Below are positions 22,557 to 30,284 of a DNA stretch of 64,000 nucleotides, piece by piece (position 1 is the first letter of the stretch; every line of letters starts with the position of its first letter). The DNA comes from Kitasatospora sp. NBC_00240. GTDB lineage: Bacteria > Actinomycetota > Actinomycetes > Streptomycetales > Streptomycetaceae. The notes under the pieces were generated by a model, which was given only the letters and a program-made list of their open reading frames with translations, was not told the origin of the DNA and did not search any database. The DNA is taken from contig NZ_JAPEMU010000001.1 in assembly GCF_026342405.1 (NCBI RefSeq), positions 6,448,001 to 6,512,000 of the forward strand. Direction: 5' to 3'. The translations under genes and the position numbers were made by a program.

Positions 22557-23378
22557 TCAGCGTCCGGCCTGCAGCCGGGTGATGGGCCTGCTGGGGTCGC
22601 CGCCGCTGATCTGGGCGATGGTCGCCTCGCGCCACGTCTCGGCGGTCGCTGCCCGCTGGTGGACCTCTGCGGGTGTGGTGGCCAGGTCGAGGGTGAGCGC
22701 GTCCTGTCGGGCGAGGTGAACCCATCGGCTGACGGGCTGCTGCCGCAGTTCGCGCCACTGTGCGATGGCGGGTGCGATGTGCCGGCGCCACTGGTCGGCG
22801 GCGACGTGGTCGACGGTGGGCTGCGGGACGGCGGCGATGGCGTACAGCTGGTTGTCCCGGGCGGCGTCGCGGCCGCACACCCGGGAGATCACGTCGCGGT
22901 CGGAGACGAGCTGGTCGAGTTGGACGGCGGCGCCTTCGGCCTGCTGCCAGGCTGCGCTGACCTTGGAGTCGGTCCAGTCGATTCGGGTGGTGTCGGTGTC
23001 GGCGGGCAGCTTGGGCGCGGCCTGGCGCAGGGTGGTGACGAGCGTGGTGAACTCCTTGCCGAGGGCGGTGATCCAGCCGGGTGCGGCGGCTCGGACGGCG
23101 AGGATGTACCGGTCTGCGGCCTGGTCCTGGTAGCGGTCGGCGGTGCGCCGGGTGTGGTCGGCGAGGCGCAGGGCCGCGGCGTGCTCGGCGATGGTCTGCG
23201 CGACGTCGTCGGCCTTGGCGGGCAGGGGCGGCTGTTCGGGGTCGGCGCCGGTGGCGGCGGCCTGTACGGCGGCGAGGACGGCGGCGGCGTCGGTGACGGC
23301 GGCCGGGGTCTTGAGCTTGCGGCGGCGGGCGGCGGCGGTGGCCTGCTCAGCGTCGTGGACGCCTGCTCCGATGATCAC
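22557..23378 (-). CDS. Helical protein, function unknown
   Basis: 273 residues from ATG 23378, overlapping the upstream stop (ATGA). Ala-rich and helical throughout (ATAAARRRKLKTPAAVTDAA, VAQTIAEHAAALRLADHTRR, RAATAETWREATIAQISGG), with no membrane segment or catalytic motif. Composition resembles phage scaffold or structural proteins, but nothing decides this. Second of a pair with the following gene. Confidence 0.65.
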   Translation of the reverse strand: MIIGAGVHDAEQATAAARRRKLKTPAAVTDAAAVLAAVQAAATGADPEQPPLPAKADDVAQTIAEHAAALRLADHTRRTADRYQDQAADRYILAVRAAAPGWITALGKEFTTLVTTLRQAAPKLPADTDTTRIDWTDSKVSAAWQQAEGAAVQLDQLVSDRDVISRVCGRDAARDNQLYAIAAVPQPTVDHVAADQWRRHIAPAIAQWRELRQQPVSRWVHLARQDALTLDLATTPAEVHQRAATAETWREATIAQISGGDPSRPITRLQAGR

Positions 23379-23998
23379 TGCTGGTCTCCGAGGTCGGCGG
23401 CGGCGAGGGAGTTGACGGAGTAGTCGGGCAGGCCGTTCAGTTCGCTGGGCTGCGGCACGCCGTAGGCGATGGCGGCGCGGAGCTTGGCGGGGCCGCTGTC
23501 GATGTCGGGGAGTTCCTGCAGGGCCCGCATGTCACCGGCCCAGGCGGGGCGGGTGGCGGCGTACTCGTTGATGAGGTCGCCCCAGCCCCATTCGACGGCG
23601 CGGGCGGCGATGGCCTGGGCCATGCTGGTGTCGCCGTCGCGTTCGGCGCGCTTGAGGGCGGCGGAGGCTTCGCGGGGGTCGTCGAGCTGGGCGGCACGTT
23701 CGTGGGCGTCGCGCCGGGCGAGGACGGCGCCGGGGTCGTTGCTGCCGGCGGCGCCGTACAACTGCTTCTCCAGGCGGGCCTGCCGGTCGCGCACCTGCTG
23801 CTCGGCCTTCTCTCGGAGCGCGGTGGCCTGGTCGCGGGCGGTGGCGTAGGCGCGGGCGATGTACACGCGCCGGGCGTGGTCGTTGAGCGTCTTGTTGGCG
23901 TTGATCCGCTCGACCTGGGTGGCCATGGTGTGGTGGATGCGGGCGACGTCGTCGGCGGTGGTGACGAGGGTCGGGTCGGTGTCGTACTGGTTGGGCAT
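23375..23998 (-). CDS. Coiled-coil-like protein, function unknown (scaffold-like composition)
   Basis: 207 residues from ATG 23998 with a strong ribosome site (AAGGAG). The N-terminal half is a long charged helix (VERINANKTLNDHARRVY, TARDQATALREKAEQQVRDR); the C-terminal half has WGWGDLINEYAATRP and a Pro-rich end. Charge pattern resembles phage scaffold or tape-associated proteins. Not recognised as a named family. Confidence 0.65.
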   Translation of the reverse strand: MPNQYDTDPTLVTTADDVARIHHTMATQVERINANKTLNDHARRVYIARAYATARDQATALREKAEQQVRDRQARLEKQLYGAAGSNDPGAVLARRDAHERAAQLDDPREASAALKRAERDGDTSMAQAIAARAVEWGWGDLINEYAATRPAWAGDMRALQELPDIDSGPAKLRAAIAYGVPQPSELNGLPDYSVNSLAAADLGDQQ

Positions 23999-24009
23999 GG
24001 TGTTCTCCT

Positions 24010-24396
24010 TCAGGCTGCTCGGGTGGCTCGGTAGTGCTGCAGGTCTTCGAGGGCGATGCGCCACCGCCCGTCGATGCGGCGGGCGGGCAGGGTGCCGGTT
24101 TCGCAGGCGAGGCGGACGGTTCGGGGTGCGAGGCCGAGCTGGCCGGCTGCTGCGGTGGTGCCCAACCAGAGTGGGGCGGGTGCCGGTTCTTGCCGTACCG
24201 GTGTGCCGGTGGCGGTAGCGCGCCAGGCGAGGGCGGCGAGGTGGAGGGACAGGAGGGTGTCGTAGACCTCGGGGTCGCCGGCGCGTTGGGCGACGCGGAG
24301 TTGGTCGAGGCCGGCGTGCCGTTCCAGCCAGGCGGCGATGCGGGCGGGGACGACGACGATGGGGCCGCCGTCCCCGTACAGGTGGGTGGGGGTCAC
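24010..24396 (-). CDS. Helix-turn-helix (MerR/excisionase-type) protein
   Basis: 128 residues from GTG 24396. The C-terminal 55 residues are a typical winged HTH of the excisionase/MerR class: GTTAAAGQLGLAPRTVRLACETGTLPARRIDGRWRI is the domain region (positions about 84-118), followed by LEDLQHYRA. The N-terminal part (IVVVPARIAAWLERHAGLDQLR) is not recognised. It may regulate the right-arm operon or aid excision. Eight bases separate it from the upstream gene. Confidence 0.75.
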   Translation of the reverse strand: MTPTHLYGDGGPIVVVPARIAAWLERHAGLDQLRVAQRAGDPEVYDTLLSLHLAALAWRATATGTPVRQEPAPAPLWLGTTAAAGQLGLAPRTVRLACETGTLPARRIDGRWRIALEDLQHYRATRAA

Positions 24397-24404
24397 GGTG
24401 TGGC

Positions 24405-24584
24405 CTACGCGGCGTCGTCGGGGGTGTCGTCGTCCTGCTGGCCGAGCCGGGCGAGCTTGGCCCGCACGCGGGCCTGCAGTCCGTACGCCCGGGCGGCGGC
24501 GTAGCGGGCGCGCCGTGCGGCTTGTGCGTCGCGCCGTCGGGCGGCCTCGGCGATGAGGTCGGCCACGCGGTCGTTGGTGGTCAC
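24405..24584 (-). CDS. Small basic helical protein
   Basis: 59 residues from GTG 24584, overlapping the upstream stop by four bases (GTGA). One long helix rich in Ala and Arg (RVADLIAEAARRRDAQAARR) and an acidic tail. The overlap on both sides supports coding. Function unknown; it could be a nucleic-acid-binding accessory. Confidence 0.6.
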   Translation of the reverse strand: MTTNDRVADLIAEAARRRDAQAARRARYAAARAYGLQARVRAKLARLGQQDDDTPDDAA

Positions 24585-24838
24585 CGGGCCGCCCCGTTCT
24601 CGGCGGTGGGCCGGTAGCGGCTGGTCTCGGGCTTCTCGCCGGGCGGGACCAGCCAGTAGCCCGAGTTGCTGTCGAGGTCGGGGTCGCCGACCAGGACGGT
24701 GCCGATGGTGGCGAGGACCGGGCAGCCGACGCCCCCTCGGAACTCCCAGGCGATGACAGGCTCGGACCAGACCCCGCCTTCGTCGTCGAGGCAGGCGACC
24801 TGCCAGTTGCCACCGGGGATGTAGTGACGCTCGATCAT
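24581..24838 (-). CDS. Small protein, function unknown
   Basis: 85 residues from ATG 24838, overlapping the previous stop (ATGA). Sequence MIERHYIPGGNWQVACLDDE with beta-rich character and no known motif. Part of the overlapping replication-control operon of the element. Confidence 0.65.
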   Translation of the reverse strand: MIERHYIPGGNWQVACLDDEGGVWSEPVIAWEFRGGVGCPVLATIGTVLVGDPDLDSNSGYWLVPPGEKPETSRYRPTAENGAAR

Positions 24839-25113
24839 GCGGGGGTCTCCTTCGGTCGGGGCTGCGGCACCATGGCGCCGGCCATGCTCTTCGCCGCGGG
24901 CCAGTCAGGCACCGTCCACTGCATCCAGGTGGGGCCGATCAGCTCGGCGAGGAAGGCCCGGAGGTAGCCGGCGGTGTAGGCGGCGTGCAGGGCCTGCCGC
25001 TGGTCGTCGGCCTCGCGGGCATCGATGACGGCCTGCTCCAGCTCGGTGATCCGTCCGTACAGGCTGCGGGTGGCGAGCCGCAGCCCGGGGTTTAGGGGGT
25101 TGGGGTGGCCCAT
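24835..25113 (-). CDS. Small protein, function unknown
   Basis: 92 residues from ATG 25113, 12 bp after the DUF3987 gene, with GGAGATCACC as ribosome site. A helix (GRITELEQAVIDAREADDQR) precedes GYLRAFLAELIGPTWMQW. No recognised family. Confidence 0.65.
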   Translation of the reverse strand: MGHPNPLNPGLRLATRSLYGRITELEQAVIDAREADDQRQALHAAYTAGYLRAFLAELIGPTWMQWTVPDWPAAKSMAGAMVPQPRPKETPA

Positions 25114-25125
25114 GGTGATCTCCTG

Positions 25126-26820
25126 TCAGTTGGTGGGCGGGGTGTGCACCCAGGGGTGCACGTCGTACTCGGGCGAGGGCTTGCGGCCGCGAGTGCCGGG
25201 AGGACGCTCGGGCGGGGGAATCAGGGCGAGCCAGCCGAACTCTTCGAGGCGCTCCATAGCGGCGTGCACGGCGTCGGCGCCGCCTTCGTCGACCCAGCTG
25301 CGACCGTGCAGTGCCCGGTGTGCGTTGCGGACGCTGCACGGCTCCTTGCGCTTCTCCCGACGCAGCCAGTCGAGGACGTCACGAGCCGGGATGAGCTTGG
25401 CGTCCCGATTGGCGCCCATGAGGTCGAGGCAGATGCGGGCGTGCGCAACGAAGTACGGGGCGAGGTCGAGGGCTCGGCCCACGTAGTCGGCGGTGATGGT
25501 CCGGGCGTGCGCGTTGTCGTAGAGGGTGAGGGCGCCGGCGATGCGGACCAGCTTGCCCGCCAGCTTGCTGGCCCAGGACGCGATCGAGTGCAGGTCCCCG
25601 CCGTTGCGCAGACGGGGCTGCATCTGCTCCTGGAACTGGTACATCAACTCGTCGGCGTCCGCGTCGAGGCGCAGCGATTCGCTTTCGTGCGCGGTCCAGA
25701 TGTTGGTGATCAGGGTGTGGATCCGGCGCGCGTACTCCGCGGCGACGTCGGCCGGGACGGGCCTGGACCGCCGGGGGTCCTGCAGCCCGAGGTTCGAGGG
25801 CGGGTTGGAGTAGAGGAAGCGCTGCACGAACCCGTTGTGCAGCATCTCGTCGTCGCGCTTGCGGCCGAGCTGCTCGAAGATGATCGGCTGGACCAGCAGG
25901 CCGATCGTCAGGTGCGCGCTCGCCATCTCGGTGGTGCCCCGCTGTACCCGGTCGACCGGTACGGCCTTGCCGTCGTACGCGTCGAGTGCGAAGCCGGTCT
26001 CCGACTGGCCGCTGTTGTAGATTCCGGCGAACTGCTTGATGACGGTGCCCTCGGCGTGGACGACGGCCATGCGCCCCGCGTTCTCAGCCGCCTTGATGGT
26101 CATGGCCGCCGGCGTGATGTCCCCGAACAGCAGGCGCGGCGGAGCGGGAACGGGGCCCAGGTCGGCCATGGCCCGCCGGGCGACGGCGGCGTCGCTGGCC
26201 GCCATCTCGGCCGTGTCGGCCTTCGCCCTGATGGCGGCGCGCTCGGCTTCCTCCAGCCGGCCCTTGGCGATCCGCACCGCCTGCTCGGCGTCCTCGATCT
26301 CAGGCTGGGCCTTCTCCCGCAACTGCCTCTCGGCCTCGCGGAGCGGCGCCGTGAGCGAAGCCTCGACCGCGCTCTTGCGCTCGCCCGGGCCAGCAAGGGT
26401 CGCGGTCCACAGTGGCGAGGCCTCGCGCCAGCCGGGCCTCACGACGTAGTCGCGGCGTCCGCCGATGGCGCTGGCGATGGTCGCCAGCGAGAGCATCGCG
26501 GGGAGGTCCGGGGCAACCTGCAGTTCGTCGGCGACGGCGTTGACCTTCGCGCCGAGCTGCGGTCCGAGCTTGTCCACGGGGAAGGTCGGCAGGGGCGGCC
26601 TGTCCACCGGGATGGGGTCCTCCCAGGCAGTGACAGAATTGACAGAATCACCCTGACTGTCCATCCAGTGAGACGCCGAAGTGTTTCTGTCATTTCTGTC
26701 ACTGCCATGCGGGCGGGAGGGTTCGGCCGGGACGCCGTCGTCGAACTCGGGCGGCGGGCCGTACCGATCCCAGATCTCGCCGCGGAACGGATCGTCCTCG
26801 GGGGTGTCGTAGGTCGTCAC
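25126..26820 (-). CDS. DUF3987 replication-type ATPase (helicase/primase-associated)
   Basis: 564 residues from GTG 26820 (four-base overlap with the upstream stop). About 80 disordered residues are followed by the DUF3987 domain: LPAMLSLATIASAIGGRRDYVVRPG, an ATP-binding loop GPGERKSAV, a long charged coil (residues about 175-245), LLFGDITPAAM and the family block FVQRFLYSNPPS. A C-terminal winged helix (ARDVLDWLRREKRKEPCSVR) is likely DNA-binding. DUF3987 proteins act as replication helicases of plasmids, phages and phage satellites, often beside a primase-polymerase; none is seen here. It is the largest gene of the right arm and the most likely replication initiator of the excised element. 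Confidence 0.85.
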   Translation of the reverse strand: MTTYDTPEDDPFRGEIWDRYGPPPEFDDGVPAEPSRPHGSDRNDRNTSASHWMDSQGDSVNSVTAWEDPIPVDRPPLPTFPVDKLGPQLGAKVNAVADELQVAPDLPAMLSLATIASAIGGRRDYVVRPGWREASPLWTATLAGPGERKSAVEASLTAPLREAERQLREKAQPEIEDAEQAVRIAKGRLEEAERAAIRAKADTAEMAASDAAVARRAMADLGPVPAPPRLLFGDITPAAMTIKAAENAGRMAVVHAEGTVIKQFAGIYNSGQSETGFALDAYDGKAVPVDRVQRGTTEMASAHLTIGLLVQPIIFEQLGRKRDDEMLHNGFVQRFLYSNPPSNLGLQDPRRSRPVPADVAAEYARRIHTLITNIWTAHESESLRLDADADELMYQFQEQMQPRLRNGGDLHSIASWASKLAGKLVRIAGALTLYDNAHARTITADYVGRALDLAPYFVAHARICLDLMGANRDAKLIPARDVLDWLRREKRKEPCSVRNAHRALHGRSWVDEGGADAVHAAMERLEEFGWLALIPPPERPPGTRGRKPSPEYDVHPWVHTPPTN

Positions 26821-27095
26821 GCGGCGATCTCCTGAACGGTGAGGTACTTGCCCGGCTGGCCGGGGATGGCGATGGGCGGCCAACCGGGTGTCGCGCGGAG
26901 CTGTCGGGGCGGGGGGAGCTTGCGCAGCTGCTGCTGCTCGGCCCAGGTGGGCGTCTCGCGGATCTCGGCGAGACGCTGGCGGACGGGGGCCCAGGCTGCG
27001 GCTTCGGCGGCGTCCATGGCGGCGGTCCACTTCCGGAACAGGTGGGCTTCGAGGTGCAGGACGAACGCGTCGACCAGGATCGGGCTCATCTCCAT
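26817..27095 (-). CDS. Small protein, function unknown
   Basis: 92 residues from ATG 27095 (ATG 27089, giving an ATGA overlap, is an alternative start). Helical: ILVDAFVLHLEAHLFRKWTA and PVRQRLAEIRETPTW. Its end overlaps the DUF3987 start, suggesting a partner of that ATPase. Family not recognised. Confidence 0.65.
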   Translation of the reverse strand: MEMSPILVDAFVLHLEAHLFRKWTAAMDAAEAAAWAPVRQRLAEIRETPTWAEQQQLRKLPPPRQLRATPGWPPIAIPGQPGKYLTVQEIAA

Positions 27096-27271
27096 GGCGG
27101 CCCCCAGGTGCGGGGGCTGCCGAAGCGGCGGTGGAGTTCCCACAGCTGCCAGCCGGCGGCGGCCAGGCGGCGGAGTTCCGCGCGGGTCTCGCGGCGGGTG
27201 AGCCCGTAGGGTGCGGGCCCGGGGGCCCCCGCCGTGACGGCGGGGACCTCCGGGGTGGTGCGGCTGGTCAC
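27086..27271 (-). CDS. Small basic protein, function unknown
   Basis: 61 residues from GTG 27271, overlapping the upstream stop by four bases and the downstream start by ten. C-terminal LTRRETRAELRRLAAAGWQLWELHRRFG looks like a short DNA-binding helix pair (reported in two pieces: LTRRETRAELRRLAAAG and WQLWELHRRFG). No family. Confidence 0.55.
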   Translation of the reverse strand: MTSRTTPEVPAVTAGAPGPAPYGLTRRETRAELRRLAAAGWQLWELHRRFGSPRTWGPPWR

Positions 27272-27948
27272 TCGTCCTCGCCCGAGGTGGCGTACAGCTC
27301 GGGGCGGGCGCACCGCGCGATGGCCAGCTCGACGGAGGCGCACAGCCCGTCGCGGGTGTCGAGTGCGCCGGCCGCCGCGGTGAGCCCGTCGGCCTGGGCG
27401 CCTTCGGCGTGACGCCGGACGACCTCGTTGATCAGCGTGTCCGCCGCCCGGTAGAACGGGTTGGACGCCCGGTCGGCGTTGCTCCAGTCGGACTGGTCGC
27501 AGAACGGGCTGACGTCCTCGGCGATCTCGACGACGGCGAGGAGGAGTCTGCGTACGACGTCGTGGGGGCGGTCGGCGGCGGTGAGTGCCGCCCGGATGGC
27601 GTTCTCGGCGAGGCGCACTCCGGCGGGCAGGACCTCGGCGGCCGGTGGGCACTGGGTGTCGCCGCAGGCGTGGAGGACGTGGCCGTCGGGGGTGATGGCC
27701 CACGGCAGCAGGGGGACGTCGTCGCCGGGGTCGACGGCGTGGACGGCGCACTCGCCGCCGTCGAGCTGCAGGCCGTTGTAGTCGCCGACCGGGGCGGCGG
27801 GGAGCGCGAGGGTGAGCGCGGCGATCTGGTCGAGGTGGGGGTACTTGGTGCGGCGGTCGGCGTCGTGCCAGAGGTGGTCACTGCCGAACGGGGCGACCAG
27901 CTCGGTCGGGCTGGTGGTCTTGGTGGTGGTGCCCTTACTGTTGAACAC
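27268..27948 (-). CDS. Element-borne protein, function unknown
   Basis: 226 residues from GTG 27948 with AAGGAG as ribosome site. A Lys/Thr-rich N-terminus (FNSKGTTTKTTSP), then GSDHLWHDADRRTKYPHLDQ, two Cys-containing segments (GGECAVHA, HACGDTQCPP) and acidic ends. No known motif. It may be an early gene controlled by the XRE and AlpA-like proteins. Confidence 0.7.
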   Translation of the reverse strand: MFNSKGTTTKTTSPTELVAPFGSDHLWHDADRRTKYPHLDQIAALTLALPAAPVGDYNGLQLDGGECAVHAVDPGDDVPLLPWAITPDGHVLHACGDTQCPPAAEVLPAGVRLAENAIRAALTAADRPHDVVRRLLLAVVEIAEDVSPFCDQSDWSNADRASNPFYRAADTLINEVVRRHAEGAQADGLTAAAGALDTRDGLCASVELAIARCARPELYATSGEDE

Positions 27949-28075
27949 AGCGTTCTCCTTCGTGAGGTCGTCGCCCTCGGGAACCAGCCGGCTAAGCGGA
28001 CCCGGGGGCTTCGTCGTGTCGGAGTGCGTCAGGCCTCTGCCCGGATTGCCGTCCAGGTGGAGGCCGTTCGCGTTG

Positions 28076-28288
28076 TTAGGCCGCGATGGTCTGCGAGTCG
28101 ATCCACTTCTCGACGATGCTGCGGCGGTAGCGAACAGCCGACGATCGTCCGTCGCCGAGCTTCCGGAACTCAGGCCCCGTGCCCCGCCAGCGCAGGTTCG
28201 CCAGCGTTCCGACCGAGAGCCGCGTCAGCTCGGCAGCCTCACGCGGCGTCAGCCACTCATCCGGGTGCGAGTTGCGCACAGTGCGCAT
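28076..28288 (-). CDS. xis: AlpA/excisionase-type DNA-binding protein
   Basis: 70 residues from ATG 28288 after GGGGAGAGGAG. It is a single winged helix: WLTPREAAELTRLSVGTLAN, LRWRGTGPEFRKLGDG and VRYRRSIVEKWIDSQ. AlpA-like excisionases of integrative elements direct integrase toward excision and may also act as activators. It is divergent from the XRE gene and first in the right-arm operon. Longer in-frame openings have no good start. Confidence 0.88.
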   Translation of the reverse strand: MRTVRNSHPDEWLTPREAAELTRLSVGTLANLRWRGTGPEFRKLGDGRSSAVRYRRSIVEKWIDSQTIAA

Positions 28289-28313
28289 GAGCACTCCTCT
28301 CCCCTTGTTTGGT

Positions 28314-28336
28314 AGACCGATCAATCTGTTCGGTCT
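28314..28336. promoter_or_regulatory. Operator-like inverted repeat between xis and the XRE gene
   Basis: AGACCGA (28314-28320) is inverted as TCGGTCT (28330-28336) with a 9-bp AT-rich spacer, 26 bp upstream of the xis start. Likely repressor or Xis binding site. Confidence 0.6.
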
Positions 28337-28387
28337 CCTGATCACAATGTAGCGCTGGGAAGGGATGTGAACAAGTGGGATTGCCAA

Positions 28388-28404
28388 CGCATCATTTTGA
28401 TGCG
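28388..28404. promoter_or_regulatory. Operator-like inverted repeat before the XRE start
   Basis: CGCATCA and TGATGCG around TTT (17 bp), 11 bp before the GTG start of the XRE gene. Placement fits autorepression. Confidence 0.6.
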
Positions 28405-28415
28405 AAGCTGAGGGC

Positions 28416-28865
28416 GTGACCGAGGACAAGAAGACTTCGCTCGGCCCGACCGGACATCGGTTGCGGGCCAACGTGACCCGACTGCGAACCGCGCTCGGGA
28501 TGAGTAAGAAGGACCTCTCCGATCGAGTGGGCGAACTTGGCCGGCCGATTCCGCCTCTTGGGATTACAAGGCTTGAGGCGGGAACGCGCCGGGTCGATGC
28601 CGATGACCTGATCGCGCTATCGGTAGCACTCGGAGTGAATCCGTCGACCCTCTTGCTGCCGTTCACAGACGAAGCGGACGAAGAGGTCGAGATCACAGCA
28701 ATCGGCTGGATGGAAGCCGATCGAGCCTGGGACTGGTTGGACGGTGCAGCGCCCGCAGAACGGATCGAGCCAGGAGACCCCCAAGGTCGCCTGTTGCGTT
28801 GGGAGTACTACGCCCGGCCCGCTGGGCGCCGCATGCAGTTCGGACCGGCAGGCGAGGGGGACTGA
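28416..28865 (+). CDS. XRE-family transcriptional regulator
   Basis: 149 residues from GTG 28416. HTH region at residues about 13-70: GHRLRANVTRLRTALGMSKK, LSDRVGELGRP, GITRLEAGTRRVDADDLIALS and LGVNPSTLLLPFTD. The C-terminal half is acidic with tryptophans (WMEADRAWDWLDG). Its stop overlaps the integrase ATG (TGATG), so the regulator and integrase are co-translated. Role: probably the switch between integrated and excised state. Confidence 0.85.
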   Translation: MTEDKKTSLGPTGHRLRANVTRLRTALGMSKKDLSDRVGELGRPIPPLGITRLEAGTRRVDADDLIALSVALGVNPSTLLLPFTDEADEEVEITAIGWMEADRAWDWLDGAAPAERIEPGDPQGRLLRWEYYARPAGRRMQFGPAGEGD

Positions 28866-30061
28866 TGGCCAGGGTCTGGATTGAGGACCGTGCGACGCAG
28901 AAGGACTACGTCCTCGCCATGGAGAAGTGGCGCGCGGCGAAGAAGGCCGGCAGCAAGCGCACCGAGCCCGGCCGGTGGCGGGTCCGCTGGTACGGGCCGG
29001 ACGGCAAGCCGAAGGCACTGACGTGCGCGAAGCTGCCGCAGGCCGAGAAGGAGCAGCAGGCGCTCATCCAGCGCCTCGACAAGGGCACCTACCGGGACCC
29101 GAAGCAGGGCAAGGTGCTCTTCTCCGAGGTCGCCGAGCAGTGGTATGGAGCGCTCCGCCGGCCCGGGGAGCGCACGAAAGCAGACTACCGGGAGCTGCTG
29201 GACTTGTACGTCCTGCCGAAGTGGGGGACGTGGCCGGTCGCCTCGATCCGGTGGGAGGATGTGTCCGCCTGGCTGACCGTCCTGTGCGAGACCCCCGGCA
29301 AGCGCGGGAAGATCCTGTCGCCGGCCCGGATCGGCAAGACGCACCTGGTGCTCAGCATGGTGATGAAGTACGCCGTGAAGACCGGCAAGATCTCGGCGAG
29401 CCCCGCAGCTGATCACGAGCTTCCGCCGGACGAGGACGACGACGATCACGTCTACCTCACGCACGAGCAGGTCGCCGACCTGGTCGACGCGGCCGGCCCG
29501 AACGGCCTGCTTCTCCTGGTCCTGGCCTACTGCGGGATCCGGTGGGGCGAGGCGTCGGCGCTGAAGGTCGGCCGGGTGCAGCTCGGCGCCCGCCGACTGC
29601 GCATCGTGCAGGCGTACACCCGCCAGCGCGGCGGGGGGCTGCTGCTCAAGGACGTGAAGAACCACGAGAAGCGGTCCGTCCCGCTCCTGGCGTCACTGGT
29701 CGCGGACCTCAAGTCCGTGGTCGACCGGCGCCCGGCCGATCAGCTGGTGTTCCGCGGGCAGGACGGCGAGGCGATGACGTACTGGGAGTTCCGGTCCGGC
29801 ATCTTCGACCCCGCGGTGAAGGCGGCCGGCCTCGACGGGCTCGGCATCACCCCGCACAAGCTGCGGCACACGGCGGCCTCGCTCGCCATCGCGGCTGGCG
29901 CGGACGTGAAGGTTGTGCAGCAGATGCTCGGCCACAAGTCGGCGGCCATGACCCTGGACGTCTACGGGCACCTGTTCCCGGAGCGGCTGGACGAGGTCGC
30001 GGACGCTCTCGACATCGGCCGGTCGGCCGCACTCGCGGCCCGTACTGCGCTCGCCGCCTAG
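28865..30061 (+). CDS. int: Tyrosine recombinase (integrase) of the element
   Basis: 398 residues. N-terminal AP2-like arm-binding region (WRVRWYGPDGKPKALTCAK), SAM-like core-binding domain (LFSEVAEQWYGAL, KTHLVLSMVMKYAVKTGKI) and C-terminal catalytic domain with Arg in CGIRWGEASALK, His-x-x-Arg in HKLRHTAAS, His in MLGHKSAAMT and the nucleophile Tyr in LDVYGHLFPE. Length and motifs are normal for actinomycete element integrases. The stop is 28 bp from attR. Expressed with the XRE regulator by overlapping stop/start. Confidence 0.95.
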   Translation: MARVWIEDRATQKDYVLAMEKWRAAKKAGSKRTEPGRWRVRWYGPDGKPKALTCAKLPQAEKEQQALIQRLDKGTYRDPKQGKVLFSEVAEQWYGALRRPGERTKADYRELLDLYVLPKWGTWPVASIRWEDVSAWLTVLCETPGKRGKILSPARIGKTHLVLSMVMKYAVKTGKISASPAADHELPPDEDDDDHVYLTHEQVADLVDAAGPNGLLLLVLAYCGIRWGEASALKVGRVQLGARRLRIVQAYTRQRGGGLLLKDVKNHEKRSVPLLASLVADLKSVVDRRPADQLVFRGQDGEAMTYWEFRSGIFDPAVKAAGLDGLGITPHKLRHTAASLAIAAGADVKVVQQMLGHKSAAMTLDVYGHLFPERLDEVADALDIGRSAALAARTALAA

Positions 30062-30076
30062 GAGAGGTCCAGAATC

Positions 30077-30099
30077 CATGTGTACAAAATGCGTACTGC
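30077..30099 (+). repeat. Arm-type repeat, right end copy
   Basis: CATGTGTAC followed by AAAATG and GTACTGC, matching 15156-15178 with few changes. It overlaps the left edge of attR. Confidence 0.5.
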
Positions 30100-30202
30100 C
30101 CGCCAGGGCATCCCCTGACGGGCAGTAGCGAAAGTGCCTATGAGCTGGCACTTCAGGTCGATCCATGTGCACCGCACCCGCGTGGCGAACGCAGGCCGCG
30201 TG
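30089..30202 (+). other. attR: right attachment site
   Basis: Imperfect direct repeat of 14940-15051; the last 41 bp (30162-30202) are identical. The hairpin arms differ from attL (ACTGCCCGCCAGGG against CCCTGACGGGCAGT) yet still pair, so the element brings its own version of the left half of the target. The right flank continues into the rpsT terminator region. Confidence 0.85.
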
Positions 30203-30261
30203 CGGTACGAGTCTGTGCGCCTCAGGGTCCCGGGTAGAGGGCCGGTTCGACCTGAGGGGGT

Positions 30262-30278
30262 GGGGCCGTGACGGCCCC
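30262..30278 (-). terminator. Hairpin downstream of rpsT
   Basis: GGGGCCGT and ACGGCCCC around a single G, six bases after the rpsT stop on the minus strand. An outer pair (CCTCAGG about 30220, CCTGAGG about 30250) lies further out. Confidence 0.55.
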
Positions 30279-30284
30279 GGGGCG

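Larger units (their letters stand above)
15011..30202. mobile_element. Integrated element of about 15.2 kb, hybrid of integrative conjugative element and phage satellite
   Basis: Bounded by a 41-bp perfect direct repeat (15011-15051 and 30162-30202). The tyrosine integrase gene abuts the right end and an AlpA-like excisionase and an XRE regulator lie just inside. Left arm genes on the plus strand (DUF2637 and several membrane proteins, GntR/UTRA regulator) resemble actinomycete integrative conjugative elements. Right arm genes on the minus strand (DUF3987 replication ATPase, HTH protein, small terminase) resemble phage satellites. No TraB/FtsK motor, relaxase, large terminase, portal or capsid gene is visible, so movement probably depends on a helper or on host DNA translocases. 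Both arms look intact, with overlapping genes and no obvious pseudogenes. Confidence 0.85.

Noticed and set aside
22557-23998. Call of phage scaffold or capsid proteins
   Set aside because: Only general helical and charged composition supports this; no diagnostic motif, so they are listed as unknown.
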